From assembly GCA_900544225.1 (NCBI GenBank), contig UQUD01000087.1:1-7771 (forward strand): a stretch of 7,771 bases of DNA. Reading direction: 5' to 3'. The position numbers were made by a program, and so were the translations under genes. The DNA comes from an uncultured Collinsella sp. (GTDB taxonomy: Bacteria; Actinomycetota; Coriobacteriia; Coriobacteriales; Coriobacteriaceae). Under the pieces are notes generated by a model that saw only the letters and a list, made by a program, of their open reading frames with translations, did no database searches and was not told the origin of the DNA. Positions 1 to 6,731 of the stretch are shown in pieces; the stretch's first letter is position 1; every line of letters starts with the position of its first letter.

Positions 1-1015
1 GCTGCTGTGCCTGGCCGGCGGCGAACAGCTGACTGGCATTCATGCCGCCCATGCCACCTGCCATGCCCATGCCCATAAAGCCGGCCATCGCGCCGTTGGG
101 GTTGGCGGCTGCCGCGCGCATCGCATCGCTCTGGGCGCTGGCGATGTTGGCGGCCGCCATGGTGGGATCGCGCATGACCGCGGCCTTCTGCAGGTCCTTG
201 ATCATCTGCTCGTCTTCTTGCGAAGCGGCGATGGAGTTGACGCCAAAGCTCACGATCTCGACACCGCGCAGGTCGCGCCAGTCGGCCGAGAGGACCTCGT
301 TGAGCGCGCGGGCGAGCTCGGTGGTGTGACCGGGGATGGCGCTGTAGCGAATGCCCATTTCCGAGATCTTGGCAAAGGCGGGCTGCAGGGCGGTGAGCAG
401 CTCGGACTTAAGCTGGCTGTCGATCTTATCGCGCGTGTAGCTATCGGTCACGTTGCCGCACACGTTGGTGTAGAACAGCAGCGGGTTGGTGATGCGGTAC
501 GAATACTCGCCGTTGCAGCGAACGGAGATGTCGACGTCCAGGCCAATGTTGTTATCGACCACGCGGAAAGGCACGGGCGAGGCGGTGCCGTACTTGTTAC
601 CGATGATCTCCTTGGTGTTGATGAAGTAGACGCGCTGGTCCTTGCCTGCGTCGCCGCCAAAGGTAAAGCGGCTGCCGATATTGGCGAACGTCTCCTTGAT
701 GGAGTCGCCCAGGTTGCCGCTAAAGACGCTCGGCTCGCTGCCGGTGTCAAAGACGAACTCGCCGGGCTCCAGCGCGACCTCGATGATCTTGCCGTTTTGC
801 ACCACGAGCATGCCCTGGCCGTCGTTGACGGCGATGACGGAGCCGTTGGAGATGATGTTGTCCTCGCCGCGCGTGTTGGAGCTGCGGCCGCCGGTGCGCT
901 TGCTGCCCTTGCAGGCCAAGACGTCAGCGGGCATCGATTCGCAATAGATAAATTCCTTCCACTGGTCGGCCATGACGCCGCCGGCAGCACCCAATCCAGC
1001 TTTCAAGAGTCCCAT
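1..1015 (-). CDS. SPFH-domain protein (YdjI / 'virion core protein'-like), 3' end outside window
   Basis: The frame opens with ATG at 1015 (MGLLKAGLGAAGG...) and stays open for 338 codons to the window edge, so the C-terminus is missing. A GAAAGGAAG ribosome site lies just upstream. The N-terminal part includes GMLVVQNGKIIEV and LEPGEFVFDTGSEPSVF (about residues 68-98). The SPFH core runs to about residue 265 and includes the segment GVEIVSFGVNSIAASQEDEQ. A linker rich in Ala, Gly and Met follows (about 285-335, with GFMGMGMAGGMGGM). Family members usually end in a short zinc ribbon after such a linker; here that part would lie beyond position 1. SPFH proteins form membrane-associated oligomeric scaffolds. 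B. subtilis YdjI, of this type, works with PspA and YdjG/YdjH in envelope stress. It is the third gene of the operon, 48 bases after the zinc-ribbon membrane protein, which fits a shared complex. The family call is firm; the role is inferred. Confidence 0.88.
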   Translation of the reverse strand, partial: MGLLKAGLGAAGGVMADQWKEFIYCESMPADVLACKGSKRTGGRSSNTRGEDNIISNGSVIAVNDGQGMLVVQNGKIIEVALEPGEFVFDTGSEPSVFSGNLGDSIKETFANIGSRFTFGGDAGKDQRVYFINTKEIIGNKYGTASPVPFRVVDNNIGLDVDISVRCNGEYSYRITNPLLFYTNVCGNVTDSYTRDKIDSQLKSELLTALQPAFAKISEMGIRYSAIPGHTTELARALNEVLSADWRDLRGVEIVSFGVNSIAASQEDEQMIKDLQKAAVMRDPTMAAANIASAQSDAMRAAAANPNGAMAGFMGMGMAGGMGGMNASQLFAAGQAQQ

Positions 1016-1063
1016 GGTGATCTTCCTTTCTCGTCAAAGGCCGGGTGGTATTGGTCAGAATGG

Positions 1064-2386
1064 CTAATCGTCCTTGTTGTCCTTCATGACAACGGTGGTC
1101 TCGGTGTGGCTGAAGGTGTCGTGCTTCTCGGTCAGGTCGAGCTCGCCGCAGTAGCAGTCGGCGTGGGTGGCCTCGTTGGCCGTCTTGAGCTGGCCTACCA
1201 GCAGCACGTCTGCGATGATCACGATGATCAGCGGCGCGACGATGTTGATGAGGATGCCCTCGACATCAAAGGTGAGGTAATCCGGATCGAAGGCGTTCTC
1301 GCCCATAAAGAGAATCTGGGAAAGGACAAATCCGATCGCAAAGAACAGCACCGAGGCGATAGCGAGCTTGGGCTTGGAGCAGGGAAGCTCGCCGACCATG
1401 CGGCCGGTTTGGCCGTTCATGGCAAACAGGTAACTCTTGCCGTTCCACGAGGTAGAGAGCATCCACACGGGGAACAGAGCATAATCGTTTTCTTCCCAGG
1501 TGTAGTCGAGCTGCTTGCTTTCGACCGTGGCGTCGTCGTACTCGTCGACGACGGTCTCGCGCAGGGCTGAGATCGTGCTCTCCTCCATGCGGCGCTCGGC
1601 GCGCGCCTTGCAGGTTTCGCAATCCTCGTCATAGCGGTTGGCGATGTAGCCGGGCATATAGGCGACCGAGAACGGGCGCAGCGCGTCGTAGTCAAACGGC
1701 TCGATGGCGTCCATGTGGCCGTCGGGCATCTTGGACGATCCGTCGACGGGCACGCGCTCAAACGAGATATTGCCCTTACGGTAGGCGTCGTAGTGGTCGG
1801 TGGTCGTGACGGTGCGGTCGGATTCCTCGGTCACGGTCTCGTTGGTCGCGTCAAAGTACACTTCGCCGTCAACGCGGGCGCCGTAGAGCCAAAACGGCAC
1901 GTAAACGCCTTGGACCTCGTCGATGTGGTTGCCGGTGACAAAGCTCTTGGGCAGCAGGATTTTACCCTTGTAGTGGTCTTTGAGCGCGGCCATGACATCG
2001 TCGCGCCCGAGCTTAAACGGAATCACCAGGTCGGGTGAGAAGTCGCCCGAGAGCTGGCCGGGTGCCACGGCGGAGTTGCCGCAGTACGGGCAGGTGGTGA
2101 CGGCGACGGTGCCGTCGGACACGAGCTCGGCGCCGCACGACGAGCAGATGTAGCCGGCGTTTTGAGCCAGCTCCTGCACGGCATCGTCGACAGCAGGCTT
2201 GGGGGCCGCGGCTGCGGCATCGGCTTTGGCATCTGCCTTGTCCTGGCGCTCGCGATAGAGGGCCTCGACTTCTTCGACTTCAAAACGCGAATCGCAGTAG
2301 TCGCAGACGAGCTTTTGCTCGGCACTGGCAAAGTGAAGGGGGCCGCCACACGCGGGGCACTGATAGTTGACGCTCTCGAAGGCCAT
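1064..2386 (-). CDS. Membrane-anchored double zinc-ribbon protein (TFIIB-type zinc ribbon family, YdjG-like)
   Basis: The protein has 440 residues. Two CxxC...CxxC ribbons stand at the N-terminus (C10/C13/C28/C31 and C81/C84/C99/C102). They are joined by a charged, Ala-rich, probably helical linker (about 38-77). A soluble domain of about 115-335 carries features typical of this family, such as YVPFWLYGARVDGEVYF and PVWMLSTSWNGKSYLFAMNGQTG, and an extra CETC pair at C256/C259. Two hydrophobic helices follow (about 339-360 and 377-400), then a 40-residue polar tail with H408, C411 and C413. Two membrane passes would leave both ends in the cytoplasm. Such proteins are often labelled PriA-like because of the ribbons, but there is no helicase domain. 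AGGA lies six bases before the ATG. It is the middle gene of the operon, 24 bases after the DUF4428 gene. The B. subtilis relative YdjG helps recruit PspA to the membrane; applying that here is inference. Confidence 0.87.
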   Translation of the reverse strand: MAFESVNYQCPACGGPLHFASAEQKLVCDYCDSRFEVEEVEALYRERQDKADAKADAAAAAPKPAVDDAVQELAQNAGYICSSCGAELVSDGTVAVTTCPYCGNSAVAPGQLSGDFSPDLVIPFKLGRDDVMAALKDHYKGKILLPKSFVTGNHIDEVQGVYVPFWLYGARVDGEVYFDATNETVTEESDRTVTTTDHYDAYRKGNISFERVPVDGSSKMPDGHMDAIEPFDYDALRPFSVAYMPGYIANRYDEDCETCKARAERRMEESTISALRETVVDEYDDATVESKQLDYTWEENDYALFPVWMLSTSWNGKSYLFAMNGQTGRMVGELPCSKPKLAIASVLFFAIGFVLSQILFMGENAFDPDYLTFDVEGILINIVAPLIIVIIADVLLVGQLKTANEATHADCYCGELDLTEKHDTFSHTETTVVMKDNKDD

Positions 2387-2410
2387 GATCGGTCCTTTCG
2401 CTGCCGGAGG

Positions 2411-3148
2411 CTATGCACCGATGGCGCCGCCGCAGTATTCGCAGCGCCCGCTGGCATCGGGAATGGTGGTTGCACCGCAGAAGGGGCAGGTGACCGCGGT
2501 CTTGGGGGCCTTAGCGGCCACGACGCTGTCGCGCGTTTCCTGACGCAGCTGCACCAGCGCGTCGCGGACCTCGGTTGCCTGGCGCTTGGCCTCGCGGTAT
2601 TCGATGGAACCGCGCTGATCGATGGTGGAGTCGTTCACGCGTAGGTTGATCTCGGTAAAGTACGGCGTGTTGACATGGATGGTCAGATTGAAGTCGTAAT
2701 CCAGGTCGTAGCGCGGCGGGTTGTAGCTCTCGCGCTCGCCGTCCTTGGTCTCGCGATAGATCTCGGTGCGATGCTCGTCGATATCCATATCGCAGCCGAG
2801 TACCTGTGAGAACTCGATGATGTCGGGATTGGCGTCGCGCCAGCGGCTCTGCGAAGTGATGATCAGCAGGCCCGCGTCTTCGTCGAGCATGATGTTGGTG
2901 CGCCCGGCAGAGAGCGTGCGCGTGGGGTTGAACGACGCCAGGCGTTCGGCATTGGCCTCGCGGTAGGCGAGTTGCTCGCGGATATCGTCCGCGGTGCTGG
3001 AGCGATGGCCGTGGAAGAAGGGGGAGAGCTTGCCGGCGCACTCTTTGCACAGGTAGCCTTCGTTGATCTTGGTCTTCCCCAAAAGCCCCAGCTCGGTACC
3101 GCAAATCGCGCACTCTTTCTTCTCGAACATCTTGTCAAAGAAGCCCAT
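2411..3148 (-). CDS. DUF4428-type zinc-ribbon protein with second C-terminal zinc ribbon
   Basis: The protein has 245 residues and no membrane segment. The N-terminus matches the DUF4428 pattern: CAICGTELGLLGK, then GYLCKECAGKLSPFF (C13/C16 and C34/C37). A charged helical stretch (about 52-72) leads to a beta-rich middle region (about 78-176), including NIMLDEDAGLLIITSQSRW and alternating strands such as LDYDFNLTIHVNTPYFTEINLRV cut into short elements. A helix rich in Arg, Glu and Gln (about 183-207) connects to a terminal ribbon (C221/C224/C236/C239). The middle part resembles a PH-like or lipid-facing beta domain only in pattern, so that is a guess. The start is supported by GGGAGG five bases before ATG. 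It is the first gene of the operon with the two downstream membrane-related genes, and both have zinc-ribbon character. No enzymatic residues are recognisable; an adaptor role is the simplest reading. Confidence 0.85.
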   Translation of the reverse strand: MGFFDKMFEKKECAICGTELGLLGKTKINEGYLCKECAGKLSPFFHGHRSSTADDIREQLAYREANAERLASFNPTRTLSAGRTNIMLDEDAGLLIITSQSRWRDANPDIIEFSQVLGCDMDIDEHRTEIYRETKDGERESYNPPRYDLDYDFNLTIHVNTPYFTEINLRVNDSTIDQRGSIEYREAKRQATEVRDALVQLRQETRDSVVAAKAPKTAVTCPFCGATTIPDASGRCEYCGGAIGA

Positions 3149-3277
3149 GGCTGCCTCCCATCAACAGGTAGCGTGTGTCACTTTTGATGATGGGGGAGTG
3201 CACGATCTTTCACGATACCCAGACGGCTCAAGGAGTCTCCACAACTGGGACACATGGCCCATTTTTGACTAGTCACC

Positions 3278-3323
3278 GGGGACGTTCTTCGGCCACTCAT
3301 TGGGGACGTGCTTAAATGAGTGG
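3278..3323. repeat. GGGGAC-centred palindrome with tandem GGGGACGTNCTT motif
   Basis: GGGGACGTTCTT (3278-3289) and GGGGACGTGCTT (3302-3313) are direct copies 24 bases apart that differ at one base. The second lies in the loop of a perfect 9-bp inverted repeat, CCACTCATT (3293-3301) and AATGAGTGG (3315-3323). The hairpin overlaps the first codons of the HTH remnant that begins at 3320. A similar CCAC...GGGGAC...GTGG element lies at 6607-6633, so both may belong to one family of REP-like intergenic repeats. It stands upstream of the minus-strand zinc-ribbon operon. There is no T-run, so it is not an obvious terminator. Confidence 0.7.
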
Positions 3324-3574
3324 TGGAGGCCGCGGAGCCCACGTCCGATGAACGCCTCGATGCCTTCGTCGTCACCTTTGGGCTTACAAGGCGCGAGCGC
3401 GATATTCTTGAGGTCTTGGTCGTTTCGGACCAGAGCGTCCAGGACATCGCCACAACGCTTTTCCTCTCGCGCTCCACGCTCTACCGCCACATTTCCTCGA
3501 TCAACAAAAAGACCGACACCGCCTCGCGTGTGGCCCTTATCAACTTCTTCTGGTCCTGGACGCCCAAGGACTAG
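3320..3574 (+). pseudogene. LuxR-type helix-turn-helix domain, probable 3' remnant of a larger regulator
   Basis: This frame of 84 codons ends at TAG and encodes a GerE/LuxR DNA-binding domain. It reads LTRRERDILEVL (about 22-33), then IATTLFLSRSTLYRHISSI (about 43-61) containing the recognition helix, and ends in ALINFFWSWTPKD. LuxR regulators normally carry a sensor, receiver or multi-helix membrane domain before this module. Here the frame meets TGA at 3317-3319, directly before the possible GTG start, and upstream DNA is palindromic repeat. No convincing ribosome site precedes the GTG. The simplest reading is a truncated gene whose 5' part was lost where the repeat now sits. A free-standing small HTH protein, as in GerE, cannot be excluded because the domain itself looks intact. 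It is convergent with mgtA and divergent from the zinc-ribbon operon. Confidence 0.6.
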
Positions 3575-3588
3575 CTAATCCTCCAATA

Positions 3589-3655
3589 AGTTGCGGTGGA
3601 ATAGTCCCTAAATTAAAGTCATGGGGCTTTAAACAGGAACTATTCCACCGCAACT
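3589..3655. repeat. Large compound inverted repeat (21-base arms with nested hairpin)
   Basis: The left arm 3589-3609 and right arm 3635-3655 pair over 21 bases with one mismatch; the outer 17 bases (AGTTGCGGTGGAATAGT and its complement) match perfectly. Inside is a second 6-bp stem, TTAAAG (3613-3618) and CTTTAA (3627-3632), with loop TCATGGGG. It lies between two convergent genes, the HTH remnant and mgtA, 15 bases after the HTH stop. There is no T-run on either side. It could slow transcription from both directions, but its elaborate symmetry fits a mobile REP/MITE-like element better. It continues into AGGGGACAG at about 3660-3668, recalling the GGGGAC motif of the other repeats. Confidence 0.8.
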
Positions 3656-3749
3656 ACTGAGGGGACAGACTGCGACAGCGGCAGAGGCAACGGCGTCGGC
3701 AGCCGCGGTAGCGGTAACGGCAGCTGGCGGGGTGTTTTCCGTCTGCTCG

Positions 3750-6518
3750 CTACAGTAGCTCGCCGTGGCGGGCGATGTAGCGGCGCTTTGCCAGCTGGGT
3801 GAGCTCGATGTAGGCGGAGACGATGCCGATGAGCAGCGCGAAGAAGCTCGCCGGCAGCGGCATGAGGCCGAGCGCATCGGCGATGGGGCTTGCCGGTAGC
3901 CAGGTGACGAGTGCCAGGCCCAGTACGGTGAGAACGCACAGGGCGGGCGCGGCGTGATCGCGCAGGCTCGGCAGATGCGGGGAGCGCAGCATGTGGATCA
4001 CGAGTGTCTGCGACCACATGGACTCGACAAACCAACCACTCTGGAAGAGCGCCGCAAAGGCCGCCATGCCCGCGACGTCGCCCGCGGCGGCAAGCTCGGA
4101 CCAGCTTGCGCCCACGGTGGCAGGGCACACCACAAAGAAGAGCGCGGCGAAGGTCACGATGTCAAACAGCGAGCTCACGGGGCCCAGCTCGAGCATAAAG
4201 CCCTTGATGGACGCAGCGTCCCAGGCGCGCGGACGGGCAGTCCAGGCGTCATCGACGGTGTCCCACGGCAGCGCGATGCACACGATCTCGTAGACCAGCG
4301 ACAGCAGCACCAGCTGCAGGGCGCTCATGGGCAAAAACGGCAAGAACAGGCTCGCGACGGGCACGGACAGCACGTTGCCAAAGTTGGAGCTCACCGTGGT
4401 CTTGAGGTACTTGAGCAGGTTGCCGTAGGTGCGGCGGCCTTCGATGATGCCGCGCTCGAGCACACCCAGGTCCTTCTGAAGCAAGATGATATCGGCGGAT
4501 TCCTTGGCAATGTCGACGGCCGAATCGACCGAGATGCCGCAGTCGCTCGCACGCATGGCGGCGGCGTCGTTGATGCCGTCGCCCATAAAGCCCACGGTGT
4601 GGCCGAGCAGCTCGCGCATGACGCGCACCAGGCGCGCCTTCTGCAGCGGCGAGAGCTTGGCGAAGAGGTGGGTTTTCTCGGCGCGCTCGGCAAGTTCGGC
4701 GTCATCGAGCGCATCGATCTCGGAGCCGAGCAAGACGTTGCTCGCATCGATGCCGATCTGCTCGCAGACGGTGGCGGCGACGCGGTCGTTGTCGCCGGTC
4801 AGGACCTTGACCGCTACGCCCTTGGCCTCGAGGGTTGCGACGGCGCCCGCGGCACTTGCTTTGGGAGGATCGAGGAAGGCCAAAAAGCCCATCAGCACCA
4901 TGTCGCACTCGTCGGCAATGCCAAACTCGCCCACGCAGCGCGGATCGGTCTTCTGCGCCACGGCAATCACGCGCAGGCCCTCGGCGTTGAGCTCGGCGAT
5001 CTGCTTGCGAATCTGGGCGAGCTTATCTTCGGTGAGCGGCTGGGCGATGCCATCGACTTCGACAAAGGAGCAGATCTCGAGCATTTCCTCGGCAGCGCCC
5101 TTGGTGACCATCTGGGTTTTGCCTTGGGCATCGGCGACAACTACGCTCAGGCGACGGCGCGAGAAATCGAAGGGAACCTCGTCGACCTTGGTGTAGCGGT
5201 CGCGCAGGCTCTGGCCCAGCATGGAATCGGGTGCGACGGTCGAGGGTGTCACATCGGCACGGTCGATTACGGCCAGGTCGATAAGATTTTTGAGGCCGGT
5301 CTGGAAGAAGCTGTTCAAAAACGCATGGCGCAGCACGCGCGCGTCCTCGTTGCCATCGGTGTTGAGGTAGCGCTCGAGCACGATGCGGTCTTCGGTGAGG
5401 GTGCCGGTCTTGTCGCAGCACAGGACGTCCATGGCGCCCAGGTTTTGAATCGCCGGCAGCTCCTTGACGATAACCTGGCGACGGGCGAGGTCCTTGGCGC
5501 CCTGCGACAGGCTCGTGGTCACGATGACGGGGAGCATCTGCGGCGTGATGCCCACGGCCACGCTCGTGGCGAACAGCAGCGCGTCGATGACGTTGCCCTT
5601 GGTGGCGGCGTTGATGGCAAAGACGGCCGGCGCCATAACGAGCATGAGGCGTACGAGCAACATGGAGACGCTCGAGACGCCGCGGTCAAACGCGCTCTTT
5701 TCGCCGCGCCCGTTGAGTATCTTGGCGATGCCGCCCAGGTAGGTGTCCGAGCCGGTGGCAACGACAAGCGCCATGGCGGTGCCGTTTTGCACGGAGGTGC
5801 CGGTAAAGACGATGTTCTTGCAGGCAGAGAGTGGCGGCGCGGAGCCGTCGGCGCCCTCGACGACGGTGACGGCAGCGGTCTTCTCGACTGCCTCGCTCTC
5901 GCCGGTGAGTGCGGACTCGATGACAAACAGGTCGCGCGCGGTGATGACGCGGGCATCTGCCGGCACCATATCGCCGGCAGAGAGGCGGATCACATCGCCG
6001 GGGACGAGCTCGTCGAAGAGGATCTCGATGCGCTCGCCGTCGCGCAGGACGGTGCAAGTGTTGGAGACCAGGTCCTTGAGGGCCTCTGCCGCATTGCCGC
6101 TGCGGGCTTCCTGGATAAACTTCATACCGCCCGATACCAGCAGCATGATGCCGATGACGATGACCGTGGAGGGGTCGCGCTGCGGCTCGGGCACGGCGAG
6201 CACGTCGATGTAGAGTGAGACCAGCGCGAGCGCGGCGAGGATGCCGGCGAAGGGATCGATGAACGCGTCGGCGATGCGGCGGGCGAGCGTCTTGGTCGGC
6301 GCTTCGATGGTGTTGGGGCCGGCGGCATCCAGGCGCTCGGTTGCCTGCTCGGCGGTGAGGCCGTTTGCCGTGGCGTCAAGCAGTACGAGAGCGTCCTCGG
6401 CGCTATGGGTGGCGGCGAATATGGTGTTCTTGGACAGGCCGGTGCGAGCTGCAGGGCGCGCCGTGCGGCGGCGCTTGGGGGTGGCTTCGAGAACCGTGGC
6501 GGTTTTGAGCATCAGCAT
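3750..6518 (-). CDS. mgtA: Magnesium-translocating P-type ATPase, MgtA/MgtB type (P3B)
   Basis: This 922-residue membrane pump of the MgtA class uses ATP to import Mg2+ at the cytoplasmic membrane. The ATG at 6518 is chosen because AAGGAGGA (6523-6530) ends four bases before it; an upstream ATG at 6569 lacks such a site, and ATG 6512 is an alternative. Visible motifs are TGES (205-208), the phosphorylated Asp in CCDKTGTLT (D369), KGA (473-475), TGDND (574-578) and GDGINDAA (646-653). About ten membrane helices are seen: M1/M2 near 85-138, M3/M4 near 285-337, and M5-M10 near 712-908. The MgtA signatures QTGLKNLID, LFQSGWFVES and SQTLVIHM are present. The N-terminus is basic (KRRRTARPAAR). M4 has ITPQMLP where MgtA normally has TPEMLP, and M6 has SLVYE where NLLYD is usual, so ion selectivity may differ. 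Length and motifs indicate an intact gene. The long leader suggests post-initiation control. Confidence 0.93.
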   Translation of the reverse strand: MLMLKTATVLEATPKRRRTARPAARTGLSKNTIFAATHSAEDALVLLDATANGLTAEQATERLDAAGPNTIEAPTKTLARRIADAFIDPFAGILAALALVSLYIDVLAVPEPQRDPSTVIVIGIMLLVSGGMKFIQEARSGNAAEALKDLVSNTCTVLRDGERIEILFDELVPGDVIRLSAGDMVPADARVITARDLFVIESALTGESEAVEKTAAVTVVEGADGSAPPLSACKNIVFTGTSVQNGTAMALVVATGSDTYLGGIAKILNGRGEKSAFDRGVSSVSMLLVRLMLVMAPAVFAINAATKGNVIDALLFATSVAVGITPQMLPVIVTTSLSQGAKDLARRQVIVKELPAIQNLGAMDVLCCDKTGTLTEDRIVLERYLNTDGNEDARVLRHAFLNSFFQTGLKNLIDLAVIDRADVTPSTVAPDSMLGQSLRDRYTKVDEVPFDFSRRRLSVVVADAQGKTQMVTKGAAEEMLEICSFVEVDGIAQPLTEDKLAQIRKQIAELNAEGLRVIAVAQKTDPRCVGEFGIADECDMVLMGFLAFLDPPKASAAGAVATLEAKGVAVKVLTGDNDRVAATVCEQIGIDASNVLLGSEIDALDDAELAERAEKTHLFAKLSPLQKARLVRVMRELLGHTVGFMGDGINDAAAMRASDCGISVDSAVDIAKESADIILLQKDLGVLERGIIEGRRTYGNLLKYLKTTVSSNFGNVLSVPVASLFLPFLPMSALQLVLLSLVYEIVCIALPWDTVDDAWTARPRAWDAASIKGFMLELGPVSSLFDIVTFAALFFVVCPATVGASWSELAAAGDVAGMAAFAALFQSGWFVESMWSQTLVIHMLRSPHLPSLRDHAAPALCVLTVLGLALVTWLPASPIADALGLMPLPASFFALLIGIVSAYIELTQLAKRRYIARHGELL

Positions 6519-6606
6519 AGGGTCCTCCTTGTTGAAGGGAGTTAGCGTACGTGTCGTATTGAGTTGCAAAAAACCTAGATGTCGCTCACGTCAAGCTCAC
6601 GAACTA

Positions 6607-6633
6607 CCACAAAGGGGACAGGCACCTTTGTGG
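6607..6633. repeat. CCACAAAGG...CCTTTGTGG palindrome with GGGGAC core
   Basis: Perfect 9-bp arms (6607-6615 and 6625-6633) enclose a 9-base loop, GGACAGGCA. The plan CCAC-N-GGGGAC-N-GTGG is shared with the element at 3293-3323, although the arm sequences differ. It lies in the transcribed leader of mgtA, between the leader ORF stop (6660) and the mgtA ribosome site. It would therefore form an RNA hairpin there. No T-run follows it on the minus strand, so it is not a standard intrinsic terminator. Confidence 0.7.
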
Positions 6634-6659
6634 GGGGGTTGACGATCTGCCGGTGGCGT

Positions 6660-6731
6660 TTATGCGTGTGCGGAGTCCTCGCGGCGTGCCGAGGGCGACA
6701 TGCAGGTTTTTCGACTAGGACTGCCTTCCAT
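6660..6731 (-). CDS. Putative 23-residue leader peptide of mgtA
   Basis: This short ORF starts at ATG 6731 and ends at TAA 6660-6662. AGGAGGT (6737-6743) lies five bases before the start, as strong a Shine-Dalgarno as any in the window. The peptide begins MEGSPSRKTC, continues MSPSARRE and ends DSAHA; it has no signal or membrane segment. It lies downstream of the candidate promoter at 6799-6827 and 141 bases before mgtA. In Salmonella, translation of the short mgtL ORF controls whether mgtA is transcribed under Mg2+ or proline limitation. The position here is analogous, but the sequence is not similar: it has only two prolines and one early acidic residue. The call rests on the ribosome site and the position; chance occurrence of a 23-codon ORF is possible. 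Confidence 0.5.
   Translation of the reverse strand: MEGSPSRKTCMSPSARREDSAHA

Noticed and set aside
218..1570. 450-codon plus-strand ORF
   Set aside because: It runs antisense across two recognisable genes (SPFH and zinc-ribbon) and their spacer, and has no domain signature.
3266..3275. TGACTAGTCA palindrome upstream of the zinc-ribbon operon
   Set aside because: A 10-bp palindrome alone is expected by chance at this scale, and no convincing promoter boxes adjoin it.
3954..6218. 754-codon plus-strand ORF opposite mgtA
   Set aside because: It is antisense to a clear full-length P-type ATPase. Its product is low in family features and rich in His/Asp/Gly, as expected from the complement of GC-biased codons.
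6519..6569. 17-codon N-terminal extension of MgtA from ATG 6569
   Set aside because: It has no ribosome site, whereas AAGGAGGA stands four bases before ATG 6518.
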